From Cyathus striatus (lineage: Eukaryota; Basidiomycota; Agaricomycetes; Agaricales; Nidulariaceae): DNA of 64,000 bases. Under the pieces are notes generated by a model. The model worked only from the letters and a program-made list of their open reading frames with translations, was not told the DNA's origin and made no database searches. The stretch is from positions 7,688,001-7,752,000 of the forward strand of contig JAOVFP010000002.1 of the NCBI GenBank assembly GCA_025738555.1. Direction: 5' to 3'. Position 1 is the stretch's first letter. Every line of letters starts with the position of its first letter. A program made the translations under genes and the position numbers. Of this stretch, positions 46,673-59,033 are shown piece after piece.

Positions 46673-48050
46673 TCCAGGCTGGGTTTTGGGTTATTGGATA
46701 GTTAACCACGAAATTTTATTAATCACCTGGATTTTTGGTATGGAATTAGTTTTCTCGAAGATTATTGAACGACAGCGCTTGAAGGTGCTTAACCTTTTCA
46801 GCATATGTCGCATTCTGACTTGTAGTGTAAAATTTTAACAGCAAATATATGGTTTGTGTAGATCACCTCATTGTGATTATAAAGCCCACTTCAGCAAGCT
46901 GTTCTCTGCTTTTCCACGCAGAAGAAAAGTTATTCCAAAAGATTTAACAGGATATGAAGGAATCCTGGCGAACCAATTACTAAAACAAGTCGTATTGATC
47001 CATTTTGACGCTTGAGATTATACTAAATTCATCCAAATCACGACGTGGTGATAGATATCTTTTCAAGACACCAACATGTAGGAACCCATACATGATACAC
47101 CGGAGTCGTCAGTTCCGGTGATGTATTAATACCATACAGAGCACTATTAGGAGTCGATCTCTGAAAGCGTATTAGGGTGTTGAACATATTTCAGACCTTA
47201 CCGGAACTAATTGAAGATCTACCAAGAAACTTGTCGCGGACGTAGCCTCCCCTGATATTGGTGTGATCATTTCCGTTATAATTGGCTTGAACTGCAGTGT
47301 TCAGCAACCAGCATTCTGCTACACACCTTTGACTCCACCACCATAGTTGTTTATGAGCTATAAATACCCCATGAGCCCCTGTGGTGATTAAGTACCTCAA
47401 TAAAACCATTCCGATGAAGATGAACTTAATGTAAACGCTTTAGACTTGGTGCCAGGCTGAGGCGAGGTGGTAATCATTTTACAGGTGAGATCAAGCTCCG
47501 AACAGCTTCGTTGTACTAATGTAATACTTGCCTAGTAAGTTATCTACGTATAGATATGAAGTCGTCACACAGCGTTGGTTATGCCCGAAGGAAGATGAGA
47601 AGTCTCGGGTGAGGGGAGAAGCTTCAAACCCGGGGAGGGGGGTGTTCTTTCAGATCCTTCGAATCACGTGTCTTATGTTTCAAAGGAGATAGAGAAAGTT
47701 TAACCCTTGGAGAAACCTTTGAACATATCCCTTTATCTAATCAGGTGAGAAAGACACCCGGAGTGATATACTCCGAACCGAATGAAAAAGAATAAATAGA
47801 ATTGTTGCAAAGCATGTTCTAAGGGGCGACGTCGCAGATAGCTGTGGAATAAGCACCTTAGGGACGTGATGGTACTGCGTTCCGGGGCTGAATACTGCTG
47901 AATCGGAGAGAGGGAAGCAAGAATAGGATAAGTAAGTTGCGGAATGTTGTCAGATGACAATTTGACGGGCCCCTACATACGCCACGCGTGTCAACGCTTT
48001 AGGAGACGGCGAGGTTATTCTAGTGGAATCTTGGTTAGTTTGTCATAAGT
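46673..48050. other. Intergenic, no supported gene
   Basis: Spacer between two F-box-like genes on the same strand. Short frames on the minus strand (47191-47409, 47733-47960) have no recognisable content. Confidence 0.4.
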
Positions 48051-49546
48051 ATGGAGCTAGACTCCTCCTATGTCCTCACACACCTTTCCCGACTTCCATC
48101 ACTTACTATGACTCACTCTCATCTGAGAGCGCCAATGCCAATTCCACCAGAACTCATCCTCGAAATTATTGATGTGCTTGCACAGGAGGGTGATAGTGAC
48201 ACATTATCCTCATTCTCGCTCGTTCACCGTACACTCTTACACCCATGTCGCACCCGTCTATTCCACACTATAACATTAGGCCCAAGACCAGACAAAGGAA
48301 AATCCGGAACAGGCCTTCTAACACTCCTACGCTCATCACCCTTCCTCATATCGTATATTCACCACCTACACATAACAGACTACGCAGGTCCGAACCAGAT
48401 CCACTGGCTACTCACAGACATCTGTCTCGCAAAGCTTCTGCCTTTACTCAACTTGGACAGGTTGAAATTGGAGTTCACGGGGAGGACAGTAGTATGGAGC
48501 TTACTTCCCCCTGGGCTCAAATGCGCCATTGTGACGACAGTACGAAGTCCACGGATGTCGGAGTTGGAGATGACGGGGGTGCATGGGATTTCTGGGCATT
48601 TGATTTGTGGGAATGCCGGCTTGAAGAGGTTGGCGTTGCGTGCGATGTGGATTTCGGCTTCGTCGAGCTCTGGTACCCCCGTTAGGTTGAACGGGGAGAA
48701 AAGGCGGCGGTTTTCGCTTTTTTCTGGTACTTCTGGTGCTGGTGGGGGTACTTCCCAACATGTTTCGGAAAAAGGGAAAATCCGACTTGAGTCGTTGCTC
48801 CTTGGTGGGGATGGTGCGGGATCGTGGGTTCTTGAGTCTGGGATTGATTTGAGTGGGTTGAAGGTTTTGGAGATTCATCCGAGGTTCCCTAGTGAAGTTG
48901 AAAGAGCGAAGGAGATTATGGTTAGAGCGAGGGAGAGCATTTGCGAGTTCAGCTGGAAGGGGTCTGTGAATCTCGGTAAGCCATATTTTCCACTCGTAGT
49001 GGATGGAAAGTTGATGTATTAGATGGGGTAGTTTCGCCTTTACCAATCGTCCTCTCGACTCTTCCGGCTTTACAGACGGTCAACTTTCACACGATGATGT
49101 ATTGGGATGATATGACGTACGAGCCCCCGCAGTTTTATTTGGAGGAGTGTATTCGGTTTTTGAAATCTGCCACCAGGACGGGGAAGGGGAATCAGATTAG
49201 AAACGTCTCGTTGGCGTTTGATTGTACGTGGTGGTCTGTTCTTCCAGAGGCGATATTGCGGTTCTTGTGCAACGATCCGTTGTGGGGGATTTTGGCGGAA
49301 TTGTTGTCTGATAGGATCTCGTTTCCGATGTTGAAGAATGTGTCTGTTGAGGCTCGGGTGCGGTCTGGGGAGGGGAAGAGGGTTATAATGGGCGTTAAGA
49401 AGATGGAGAGGCAAAGGAAAGGAAGATATCAGGTTTTGGATGTTCCGCATTGTATGAGGAGGATGCTTGCGAAGGTGGAGGGTGAGAGGAGAGAGGTGGT
49501 ATTGGATGTGTCTATGGTATTGAACGAGTGTAGTTCTGTTTATTAG
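48051..49546 (+). CDS. F-box-like protein, two exons (482 aa)
   Basis: Exons 48051-48975 and 49023-49546, with a 47-nt intron (GTAAGC...TTAG) that keeps frame and removes the stop at 49020. The F-box-like start reads IPPELILEIIDVLAQEG, then SFSLVHRTLLHPCRTRLFHT, typical of basidiomycete F-box proteins. The remainder is Leu-rich with an Arg/Ser/Gly-rich insert (residues about 205-240). The second half of the gene has G-rich, strongly biased codons compared with the first 450 bases, which are C/A-rich on the same strand; the switch falls near 48480. An internal ATG 60 bases downstream (48111) is an alternative start closer to the F-box. Confidence 0.75.
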
Positions 49547-49557
49547 TTTTTAGTTGC

Positions 49558-50152
49558 TTATAAGTTATCAAACTGAGAGACTTCGCGATCCAGTAGGAAG
49601 GGAGAGCGCGGGGTGGCTATAGTCATTCGTCGAGATTGTTCGACAGATTGAAGATGTCGAGCAATTATAGATCCAAAGCGTACCGCGAGTGCCGGAAGTC
49701 GTGCCGTACATGGCATCTCGATAATGCTGCCTTTATCATCCATTCTCTATTTATGTTAAAAAATATCTGTAATTTGCATCTGTAACAGTTACGAGTATGT
49801 CTCGTATAAATGACACTCTATCCAGTTGCCAAGCGTGGATGACGTCGACGTCGTTGTTTCTAATGAGTCAGTGATATAACGGTAAGTATGGCAAGTACTA
49901 GTTTTGAGAGCGTCAAGAAAGTGAATGGGCCCCGCTAAGATTTCTTGATAAGACTTGTAGTTTCGTTTTGAACGAGCATCCGTTAGGCCTTCAACCAAGC
50001 TGATGAATCGATGGAGGCTCGAAGCAAGCTTCAAGTTGCCATGAAAGAAAAGGGCCGTCGCATCGGATTTAAGAATTATTTGAATCACGTGCCCGTGGTG
50101 ATTTTCGGAGTTTTTCGCTAACGTTACAGACAGCGAACAACAAATCTTGTTC
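49558..50152 (-). CDS. Possible small gene, divergent from bL33m (low confidence)
   Basis: A 120-codon minus-strand frame (50152-49789) has helix-like, fairly protein-like wording, including ILKSDATALFFHGNLKLASS and QEILAGPIHFLDALK. A 51-nt GT-AG gap (about 49781-49731) could join it to a further short frame. It would share a very short divergent promoter with the ribosomal-protein gene, as its ATG is only about 25 bases from that ATG. No family recognised. It may be only an untranslated region. Confidence 0.25.
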
Positions 50153-50177
50153 ATCGTCCCCCACAACCACTAACGCC

Positions 50178-50471
50178 ATGGCTCCCAAAGCAAAAGCCCG
50201 GTAGGTCTTTCCCCTTCTTACTCCTACACCTGCAATATACTGAATGTATGCTCTACTTAGGACGATGATCGTCCGTCTGCTCTCGACGGCGCAGACTGGT
50301 TTCTTCTATTCCACAAAACGCGTTAGGTTGGGGCCTAAGCTTTCCGCTGTCAAGTACGATCCTGTTGGTGAGTGGTGCTTTTGTGTTAGGGTTGTATGTT
50401 GTTAAGTGTTGGATGTAGTGAAAAGACGGGTACTGTTCGTGGAGAAGAAAGAGTCGAAGAAGGCGACGTAG
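50178..50471 (+). CDS. MRPL39: Mitochondrial ribosomal protein bL33m (60 aa)
   Basis: Three exons: 50178-50200, 50261-50367 and 50419-50471. The protein starts MAPKAKARTMIVRLLSTAQT, then GFFYSTKRVRLGPKLSAVKYD, and ends KRRVLFVEKKESKKAT. This is the compact L33 fold of the large mitochondrial ribosomal subunit (yeast Mrpl39 type), at the usual length of 55-65 aa. The internal pattern FFYxTKR...LxxxKYDPxxxxxVxFxExK is the family signature. Being a housekeeping gene it gives a stable reference point among fast-changing neighbours. The gene is too short and too split to be seen as one open frame. Confidence 0.9.
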
Positions 50472-50489
50472 ATGATGGAGTAGTGGTGA

Positions 50490-51960
50490 GTTTTCCTGTT
50501 CTTGTGTTGGAGAGGCCAGTGCTGATGGCGTGCTCCACTGCTCCTAGCAGTGCTGTCCCACGTGGGTTTTATCGTCCTCTACATTCCTTCGTTAGCTAAC
50601 TCCCTCGGTAAACAGCTGCGCTAGTATTCGAATACGGTCATGGGCATAGGCGGATCTGGGAATGGTGTGGGGGTACAGGCTATCGAGTGCTGAGGAATGA
50701 GAGACGATTACGAGCTGGGTTGGAAAGCGAGTGGATGGGTCGAGCTTCTAGCGTTCACTGTCGGCTGATACCCTTCCACTACCACAAGCTTACAACTTCA
50801 ACTTGTGTAAGAGATGTGCCGTTGCTTCTTGATTTTCAGCTTGACGCTGTACTGCCATTGGTTCGCCACCGCCCGCTGCTCCTGCTACCCCAGACTGTTG
50901 CAGGCAGTGTCGTACCAGGTGAGATTTATCATCGGCTCTCTTTCGATTACTGACAGCCGCAGTAAGACTTACGCGGACGTGGACTCAGAGGTGGGGTAGG
51001 GGCATAGGTTATCTACGAGTGCACTTCCACTACGACAAGCTTACAACTCCAACTAGCCTATGGAGATGCTCGCAGCCGTTGATACCTGCTGTTCAGTTGG
51101 ACGTTGTACTGCCATTGGCTCACCACCGCCTGCTGCTCCTACCACTCAAGACTGTTGAAAGTTTTGTCATACCACGTGAGCTTTATCACCCCCAGCGTTC
51201 GTTCGTAATTAACACCTTCAGTTGATACCCGCAGTAGTACATAGACATGGACATGGGCGGTGGCTCTGGAGATGGTATAGGGGTAAGTTACTGAGCGTCG
51301 GGTGGGAGACGATTACGAACTGGTTTTGAAAGTATCTGGATTTAGCCTGGCTTCTATCGCCAGCTATTGACCAATGGCATTCGGTACGAAAAGCATACGA
51401 CTCCTACTAGTCCATGGAGATGTGGGCAACCACTGTTCCTGGCTCTTCAGTTGGACGTTGTACTGTCACTGGCTTGCCACCACCTTAGATACAGAGGACG
51501 ACCGCGAGCTGGGCTGGAAAGCGTATCGACGAAGCTCAACTTCTAACCTTGACTATCTACGAGTGCCCTTCTATTACGAGAAGCTTACAACTTCAACTAG
51601 TCTATGGAGATGTACTTGACCTTCGCCACCTGCTCTCCAATCGACGTTCAATACTATCACTGGCTGACCAGACGAACTTACAATTCCAGCCAGCCTATGC
51701 AGATGTACCCAACTATTGCTACCTGCTGTTCGGCTTGGCGTTGTACTGTCACTGGATTGCCACCGCCCGCTGTTCCTACTACCCCAGACTGTTGTAGGCT
51801 TTGCCGTACCAGGTGAGATTCTTCATCCTCTACGTTCGGTTCGTTGACTGACATCTTCAGGTTACAGCTGCGGTAGTGCCTGGATACAGTCACAGATCTG
51901 AACGGGTGGTGGTTCTGCGGGATAGGGTACCAATACGAGTGCAGCGTTGGAAGCCCCACT
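50490..51960. repeat. Diverged tandem repeat array downstream of bL33m
   Basis: Two linked words recur in the same order and strand. Word one resembles AAGCTTACAACTTCAACTAG followed by TATGGAGATG, seen at about 50790, 51037, 51391, 51579 and 51671. Word two resembles GACGTTGTACTGCCATTGGC, then CACCGCCCGCTGCTCCT and CAGACTGTTG, seen at about 50840, 51096, 51452, 51640 and 51732. Spacing varies from about 90 to 350 bases, and copies are diverged and partly truncated. Most copies of word two end in a GTGAG-type clause followed by TTTATCATC. No lasting open frame. Confidence 0.6.
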
Positions 51961-53640
51961 GGCGTTTAGTTGCTACCAACGATCAACCGTACGAGGTACA
52001 ATTTCGAATCCCCAGGCTCTTCAGCTGAGAATGCTAGGTCGAGAACGAGTTTTGACACTCAGTGGACTGGTACCGCGTTGTTGCACTACGGATGAACATG
52101 GGTGGTGCTTATCTAATAAAGGGGGGTGATCAAGGGGTTGGGAATCTGGGGTATGAATGGTGTGTGAGCTCGTAAAGCCTGGGTAGGGATGCAGCTTGAA
52201 CGCACCATCCTCACTAGCGCGCAGAGCTGTCCCATCGCTCACGATAGACTCTTGCCACCGGTCAGTTGCCTTCTACAGCTTAGGTGATTGTCCAGCTAGC
52301 AGTCCACCCTAACCACCGCCGTTGTCATCTGTTAGAGGAGAATAAAAGCCCCAAGGACCGTTCGCTTTCCCAATCCTTACATCGACCATCGGGTTCCAAT
52401 TGGATCCATTGCCATCTTACGAACTGCGTTGGAAGTCGGCGTGCGGAGGTAGCTAGCTACCAGCCATCTCTGCCCACATCCCGCTGGAGGTATTCCTCAT
52501 GCTTATGATACTCAACTGATCCCTGTGTTTCATACGCCACGATCATTTGTATCTTTGCCCAGCTCTCGAGGCTCGTGTTGCAGCCGTCGATGGTCACGTG
52601 CACACATAGACATGGAACGGTAGACGACTGTTTGAGGGCCAGCGTGTATTTTTAGCGCGACTACAGATGTTTTGCTATTATAACAGCACCTCTGCATTCC
52701 TGGATGTATAACACAATGCTCATTCTCTGTGCATTTGGACACTGCCGTAACGCGGCAATGTGGCTAGTTGTTGCCGTTGATCCTATTGGAAGAGTCGAAG
52801 GACCTTCAGTGTGTTCGGTGTTGAGATGATGTATCGTTTATAATGACAGTCCAAGGAAAGGATGTCAATCCTAAGCATCGACGAAGGTTCGTACCTTCGA
52901 ACGGGGTCGACGTAAGTACTTCTAACACTGTTTTTAGTAGATCTTATTATCAAAACGTTACGTCAATTCGCATCATTGTTGTAAGAAAAGGAATTCTTTG
53001 TGCTTGAGTTATGTTTATGTTCGTCCTTGACTCGATTGAGGTAGGCTTATTGTTAATGGTGCGGATCTTGTCTTTCATCGGGCACGATGAATGTTCTATC
53101 TCTGAGGGATATTCAAAGCACAGCGGAGCTCGTCGTTTTTAGCTTGATCCCCATTGGTTCTTTGAGATCACACCGCTGGAGGTCCGAGTCTCGAGGATGT
53201 CAACGCGCCTCCTTCCTTTTTCGGCTCGGCTAATACCAATGCGCATCAGCATCACTACTTCCAAGTTTTATCGCAGCTGCAAGAAATATTGAAAATCGAC
53301 TTGTATGTGCTCCTCATTCAGCTTAATAATTCTTCAGTCATTCTCAGTATAATATAAGCTAGGGGCTCCTTAAATCATTGAAGTGAGTAGCTTCAAAAAT
53401 GCATTGCAAGTCGCTCTTTCCAAAATGGGGCATGGACCATCTACCTGCTTTGACTGTGTCAAATCCTCAATGGTGCGCGTACTGACCAAAGTGCACTTGA
53501 AGTCGTTTGGACCGAAGCTTTGGCAGTTGGGGGATGTGTTTAAATGCAGCATGATGTCACTAGTGGCATTCAACAGAAACATTCCTCTCATCTCTCAGTG
53601 CCTTCACTTCTTCACTCATACATTCTACTTCTACTTTTCA
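51961..53640. other. Intergenic, no supported gene
   Basis: Short frames only, none with a motif. The last 270 bases are the promoter region of the gene at 53643. Confidence 0.35.
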
Positions 53641-53642
53641 AA

Positions 53643-54351
53643 ATGCCTCATTACAGCACTATCCACATTCCTATTCCCCCAACCAAGCAAAGCTCCTACA
53701 GCAGCTTGTCAGGAGCAACAGCCATTACACAACCTGACTTCATCTCTCGCACTCGATGCCGCGTTCCTCAATCTCCCTACGTCCCTCCGAGTTATGGGAA
53801 ATATTGCTCCGCCCACCTCCATAAACCTGTTTCCTTTGACTATGTTGGATATAAAAGTCAAGGAGTTAATATGGCTGATATGAGCTCTCGCAGTATGGTT
53901 GCTCTGAGCCGGATGGTTGCCGGTGCCGATGACGTCGTGTTTGGTCCCGGGATTCAGAAGATGAATTTCTGCATTATTGTAAGCATTATACATTTTGTCT
54001 GTTTTTCATATGTAGCTGACAATATCTCCTCAGTGGCCTGGATATGAACATGTTGATTGGCATCGACATGTTGTCCTTAGTCCTCAAGGCGGCCCTATGA
54101 TGCGGGGACAGCTAGGAGCTGAAATATCTTTACAGTTTGCGCGCTTTTTAGATGTGAGTTTTCCATGTTTAAATATTTTAGCGAATTTTGCTGACATTTA
54201 CTTGCAGAAAACACGGACTACTCAAGCTTCCTCGTCCAAGTGGTTGATTGGAGTTAATGGTGGGATTCGCTACGAACACTTGATCCTCATTGGCATTTAC
54301 AATGTCTATGAGGACTTTTGGCAAGCTGATTTCGCTGTTGATATTCATTGA
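53643..54351 (+). CDS. Small hypothetical protein, three exons (199 aa)
   Basis: Exons 53643-53978, 54034-54153 and 54208-54351, with introns of 55 and 54 nt that keep frame. The N terminus (MPHYSTIHIPIPPTKQSS) is Pro/Ser-rich, with no signal peptide. The conserved-looking core reads WPGYEHVDWHRHVVLSPQGG, then RGQLGAEISLQFARFLD, and the C-terminal part IGVNGGIRYEHLILIGIYNV. This core resembles hypothetical proteins found across Agaricomycetes. No function is known to me and no catalytic motif is visible. A start at 53643 is chosen because the upstream sequence in frame lacks protein character. Confidence 0.65.
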
Positions 54352-55683
54352 AGACCGGATTCTTCGACATTTTCCCATGTTCCATATGCCAAACCATTAT
54401 ATGCCACAGCCTCAGCATTTTATACCCTGCGCATACTCTTACCTTTACTGTACTATCACAGGAACTTGGTCACATTAGCGTAAATTCAAAATTTCCAACT
54501 TTTAAAGACTGTGAATTAGAATAAAATACATGTGCTACATAGAAGACCTTGTATAGAACCATTTCCAACTTTAATTGTATTTTTTGAAGTATTCTATGAG
54601 ATGTTATGAATATTTTTGTCGCGAGACCTCAGAAAGTGGAAAAACCGGGAACTCGGCCACCCCTTATTAATAATATCAGGGCTTGTCTAGCAGCCGAACT
54701 AAGCTTACCGGACTTACTCGGACTTAACAACTAAATATCATCTTTGTTCCATGAATAACAATGATTTCGATGTTTGAAGCCATGAATTTGCACATTATAC
54801 TTCAGAAACGGCTGTAAAATATTAACCAATATTTATTCTACTTATAATGATTAACTACAGTGCTTGATCCGGCCTGAGGCATCTAATATTTGATATGTTA
54901 GGATGAAAAAATGAAAAGTAGAGGTTCTGGATAGATCTACAGTTTCTAAGCAGAATAAAATAGCTAAAATTACGTTAAAACTTGAATAATAATGCAATTA
55001 TTGTATGTATTCTGCCTTATAATTTTTGTAGCATATTTCTATCATTTATGAAAGATACAAACAGTTCAATGTACACCTTGAAACTGCTTCTTTGTACCAC
55101 TCTAATGTGTAGATTGGTGAAATAGTATAGAAATGAGTGAAAATGAGATTTATGAAGTAGTCTAAATCAATACAGGGAGCTTTAAAATAGATATATAGCA
55201 TGATTGTATGCTTTGGATGCGCTGCATACGGCTGCAGCATTATCTTCCTTCTAGAGTGTGGGAATCTGCATCTTAGATTTAGCCATTTTTGGTTGTAGCA
55301 GTCAACTAAGTTCTGAATTTCTTGATGTACAAGAGAGTAGCAATCTAAATACTTATACACTATATAGATATTATAGTAATGTACTGTACTGTATCAAAAA
55401 TTTGCACAAATGGCTGATGTGGAAGCTGGAGGATGAGCTGTGACCGGGTTCCAGGTGTGACTGAGTTCCTGATAGCTGACAGTACTTTTATGATGTACCT
55501 TTTAATCCCCTAGACTTTGCATTCATGTATATAAATTCAAGAACTTCATCTGTAGAAATTGTTGTTTTTTCTAATCAAATACTACCAAATTTTAAATACA
55601 CAGTCGTAATGATGATGTGACAATTGTGGTTTCTCTGATAGAGTTCTCCGTATAGGGAACAAAGCATTTCAATCAAAAAGCGC
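54352..55683. other. AT-rich intergenic region
   Basis: No coding signal; many short AT runs. A minus-strand frame at 55046-55360 has no motif. Confidence 0.4.
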
Positions 55684-55977
55684 CTATCGATTGAGGGCGT
55701 TGGCGCCAAAGTTCATCAATGTGTGAACCACATGTGGGAACTCAGGGTAGCACAGCCGCCAGGTTTCCAGAGGTAAGTGTCTTGTTTTGGTACCACCACA
55801 TTGAACCACTACAATATGCCATCCTTTACTAGTGTGAAAGAATGGGACCCACATTGGGTTCTCCGTCATCTTATAGACAAGCATGTCACTCGAAAAGCAA
55901 CCTTTCTTCCCCAACTCCCTCTTCGTCCCCCCCTGAACAGCCTCCTCAGGCAGGTTTTCGAATGAAACACACAACAA
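55684..55977 (-). pseudogene. Possible gene fragment
   Basis: A 97-codon minus-strand frame with balanced composition, containing GWHIVVVQCGGTKTRHLPLE and TWRLCYPEFPHVVHTLMNF. It starts at an internal ATG and has no obvious partner exon. I do not recognise it. It could be a fragment of a repeated Agaricomycete sequence. Confidence 0.3.
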
Positions 55978-56089
55978 AAGTTCTACTCCACACTCCTTGA
56001 GTCTCCATAGCTAATTAGTTGTGGATATGGTATCACCTGCATTGTACGGATTGTAAGCAGCTTAAATAGGCTATGATTAACAACATCGA

Positions 56090-56290
56090 AAGTTAATTGC
56101 GATCTTTCAGAGCCTATCTTCCCACCTTTGGCACTACTCCTGGCCCAACCTATGGACCTTTTTTTACACCATACCCTGTACCATCTCCTCAGCTCCCACC
56201 AGGGGCAACTCCAGCTTTCCTATCTCCAGTCCCAGTAAGCATTGCACCCTCGGTGCATGGTATGTTTTATTCACAATGTCAGAGCTGGTA
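56090..56290 (+). other. Pro-rich coding-like stretch, possible upstream exon of the DUF6699 gene
   Basis: The frame at 56100-56260 reads TFGTTPGPTYGPFFTPYPVP, then PQLPPGATPAFLSPVPV, followed by a GTATGT donor-like site at about 56262. Pro-rich N-terminal regions are common in proteins with a C-terminal DUF6699 domain. The TIR element at 56325-56658 lies between this stretch and the next part, and no clean splice to 56666 was found. Confidence 0.4.
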
Positions 56291-56324
56291 GTACTCATCG
56301 TAACCATACCACACTGGCCCACTA

Positions 56325-56658
56325 CTGTACTATTTCGACCAATTGTTTGGTCACGCATCACACAGGGTCTCCGAACAGAACAAATTCAGGCCATGTCACA
56401 CATCCCAGAGAGCATTGAACAAAGGGTCAAGGCAATTAAATAAGGCATAGTTTTGATTTTTTTTTATGTTAGATGTATGTATTATATCATAAAATAGTGT
56501 TTCACATTCGTCATTGTTAAAGATCTGAGGACAATGAACATTGTTGGCATGAACAAATCTTAAGCATGTCATGCACTGAACTGGTCCCTGAACTGAACAA
56601 TGAACCCAAATTTTCGGTCACACTCAAAATGAGCAAACAATTGGTCGAAATAGTACAG
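56325..56658. mobile_element. 334-bp TIR element (CTGTA family)
   Basis: The ends CTGTACTATTTCGACCAATT and its reverse complement form TIRs of about 25 bases. They are flanked by TA at 56323-56324 and 56659-56660. Subterminal GGTCACGCATCACAC matches the same part of the 16768 element (GGTGACGCGTCACAC). Non-coding. It ends 7 bases before the ATG at 56666. Confidence 0.75.
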
Positions 56659-56665
56659 TATTCCA

Positions 56666-57747
56666 ATGGATGGCTTTAATCACCCCAACCCACTTCCTGA
56701 TCATTACACAGGCTGGCCTCCACCTCTGTCTGCACTGGGTAGCAGAAGAAACACTGCCGTTCCTTTAGTATCTACTCCTAATGGATATCTTTATGCAGAT
56801 GATCCTATTCTACACGAGTTTGATAATTGTGCTAGTGATGAAGATGACGATGACTCAAGCAACCTCGATGAACCTTATCCGGAGTGGGTGCACACCCCGA
56901 ATGACCTCCCTTGCCCTCCAACATGGGGGCAGGTCCCCGTGCCTCCTGATAATTGGCATGCAATTGCAAGACCAACTCATGAGTACTTGCATGTGCCTGA
57001 TCAGCCTCCTCAAAAATATGATCCCCCAAATCATCAGAAGAAAAAAAGGATGAATGTAAAGATCCTGATGACCCCACAAAGTGACTTATAACAACAGACC
57101 TAGAGTATAACTCTGCAAATCTTGCACCGTGGCTGAGGACCTGGCGTCCAGGCTTCGATTTGCACAACTCATTCTTCACCAAGTCGAAGCACAAGTTCCC
57201 GTGTTGGAATCCTGACAGAAATGCAGCTTTGCTTCCTAGGACGACTGTCAATCCCATGATACAATTCATGAATATAAATAAGTACCCAGTGCATTATCAT
57301 CTTGCACGCGAGGTTCTGAATTATCCGCCTTATAATATGATTGAAAATCGGAAATTTCAGTACTATGACTACATGCAGATTGCAACTACCCCGCCTGTCA
57401 GGTTTATGAGGATTGTGCACCTGTTGTTGCCTTGGTACATTGAAATACAGGCTCGTGCTAACCCCTCAGGAATTACCATCTGGGATATATTCGAAGGAAT
57501 ATATAATTCATTTCATACACCTATAACTTCAAAAGAATTTTACACCATAGTCCTGGACTCGAATGATAGGGAGGCTATCACACAGGCATTTACTTATCGT
57601 TGTGAGGGGCTGGTTGAAGAGATGAAGAATGGAATAAAGAGAGTTGACTTCTTAGGTCCTGAGATTTGGTTTGTTGGTTTGGAACCTGGAAAATACGGGT
57701 GGTGGACTTTGAAGACATTACCTGCAGTAGGAGAGGGAGATTTATGA
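56666..57747 (+). CDS. DUF6699-domain protein
   Basis: Two long frames: 56666-57091 (acidic and Pro-rich, with EFDNCASDEDDDDSSNLDEP) and about 57098-57747. The second reads YNSANLAPWLRTWRPGFDLH, then TIWDIFEGIYNSFHTPITSKE and GIKRVDFLGPEIWFVGLEPG, which is the DUF6699 pattern of Agaricomycetes (function unknown). An intron should lie near 57057-57099 (GTAAAG...CAACAG), but that junction is out of phase by one base. Either a different donor is used, or there is an indel in the A run at 57041-57047, or the gene is damaged. The start at 56666 may be an artefact of the TIR element placed just upstream; the true N terminus may be at 56090-56260. Confidence 0.6.
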
Positions 57748-58952
57748 GACTTGTTACATTACATATGATTCGATATGAAATATGTGATACTAGGTGGAAG
57801 ATGTAACAACATACTTTAAAACACTGTACTCATTAATTACTATACCTGGGCAGTAAAGCTGTAATATTATCGACTACACCCACCATGACTTAGAATTTAG
57901 ATCATAGTGGAGAATGTAACTCATGAAGAAGTTATTATTGTTCTTCATGAGTTGATCTTCAATATTGAAGTGTTGGGGTGTTAAACCTGACTTCTTGCAT
58001 TCCATGTTGTTAGGGTTATAAGCCACAAATCCCCTGAACTTCAACGAAACGCAACTTAACTTGCCAGAAGAATGGAGGAAGGGAATGAGGCCTTCAAAGA
58101 GCTGGTCATCGTACTCCTGATCGTAACAAAGGGAAAATGAAGCCAGTCTCGGTAGCGTTTTAATAAGCTGACTTATCGTTCCCTGTCTGCCTTGCTGAAA
58201 AGTATGCCCCAGATAAAGAGCATCAATAGAACGTAACCTATCCATGAGTGATAGGAAGGGTGACAAGGGGATAGACCATAATGTGAGCTCGCGCAATGAG
58301 CAGCTCAAATTTTCTATGAAGATCTGAGCTGACTTGCTCACTTTATCACATATATCACCAGCCCCAGGCCTGATGGCATATATGGCAAGTGATTCAAGCT
58401 TTGATGCGGATATGGAGTCAAGTAGGAAGCCGATTATGTTATATGGAATTGTGAGTGTAATATGTGTTAGGTGGTCTAGCTTGATCCTCCCTTTGTCCTC
58501 TCTGATATGGGCTCCTAGTATATTATCCCATGATAGGTGTATGTCTTTAACACTTTCTTGAACCAGCTGCACCAAACAGAGAAGATCAACCATGGTAAGT
58601 GTGCAATGGTTGAACCATAGGTGAGTAAGTTTTGAAAATGATAGTGTAGATGGAATCACCTGGAAGGTTACGCTATGGAAACAAAGATGGGAGAGATTGG
58701 GAGTGTTTATAGTTCTAGGAAAACCTTGACTTCCACTGATCCTGAGCTTCTCCAGATTCAGTAGTTCATGGTTTTCAATAGCAAATCCAGAGGAGTTGTG
58801 GAGAAGTAAATGTGTGGGAATTGAGACATTTTTCCAGTGATAAACCTGGTCCCAAAGGATATCCATAACGCCCTTCAGTTCAGCAATGACAAAGCTATGA
58901 TTTTGCGAAAATGAAAGAGGTGATTCTTCAGTAATTTACACTCCCCCAAGAG

Positions 58953-59033
58953 GTCTGTACGGATCTGTACGGATCTGTGCGGATTCCGTGCGGATCCGTA
59001 CAGACCCGTACAGACCTGTATAGATACCATACA
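58953..59033. repeat. CTGTACGGAT-type array, left arm
   Basis: Repeats of about 10-12 bases around CTGTACGGAT and its reverse complement ATCCGTACAG, so the array is partly palindromic. A matching arm with looser copies lies at 60445-60656. Confidence 0.7.
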
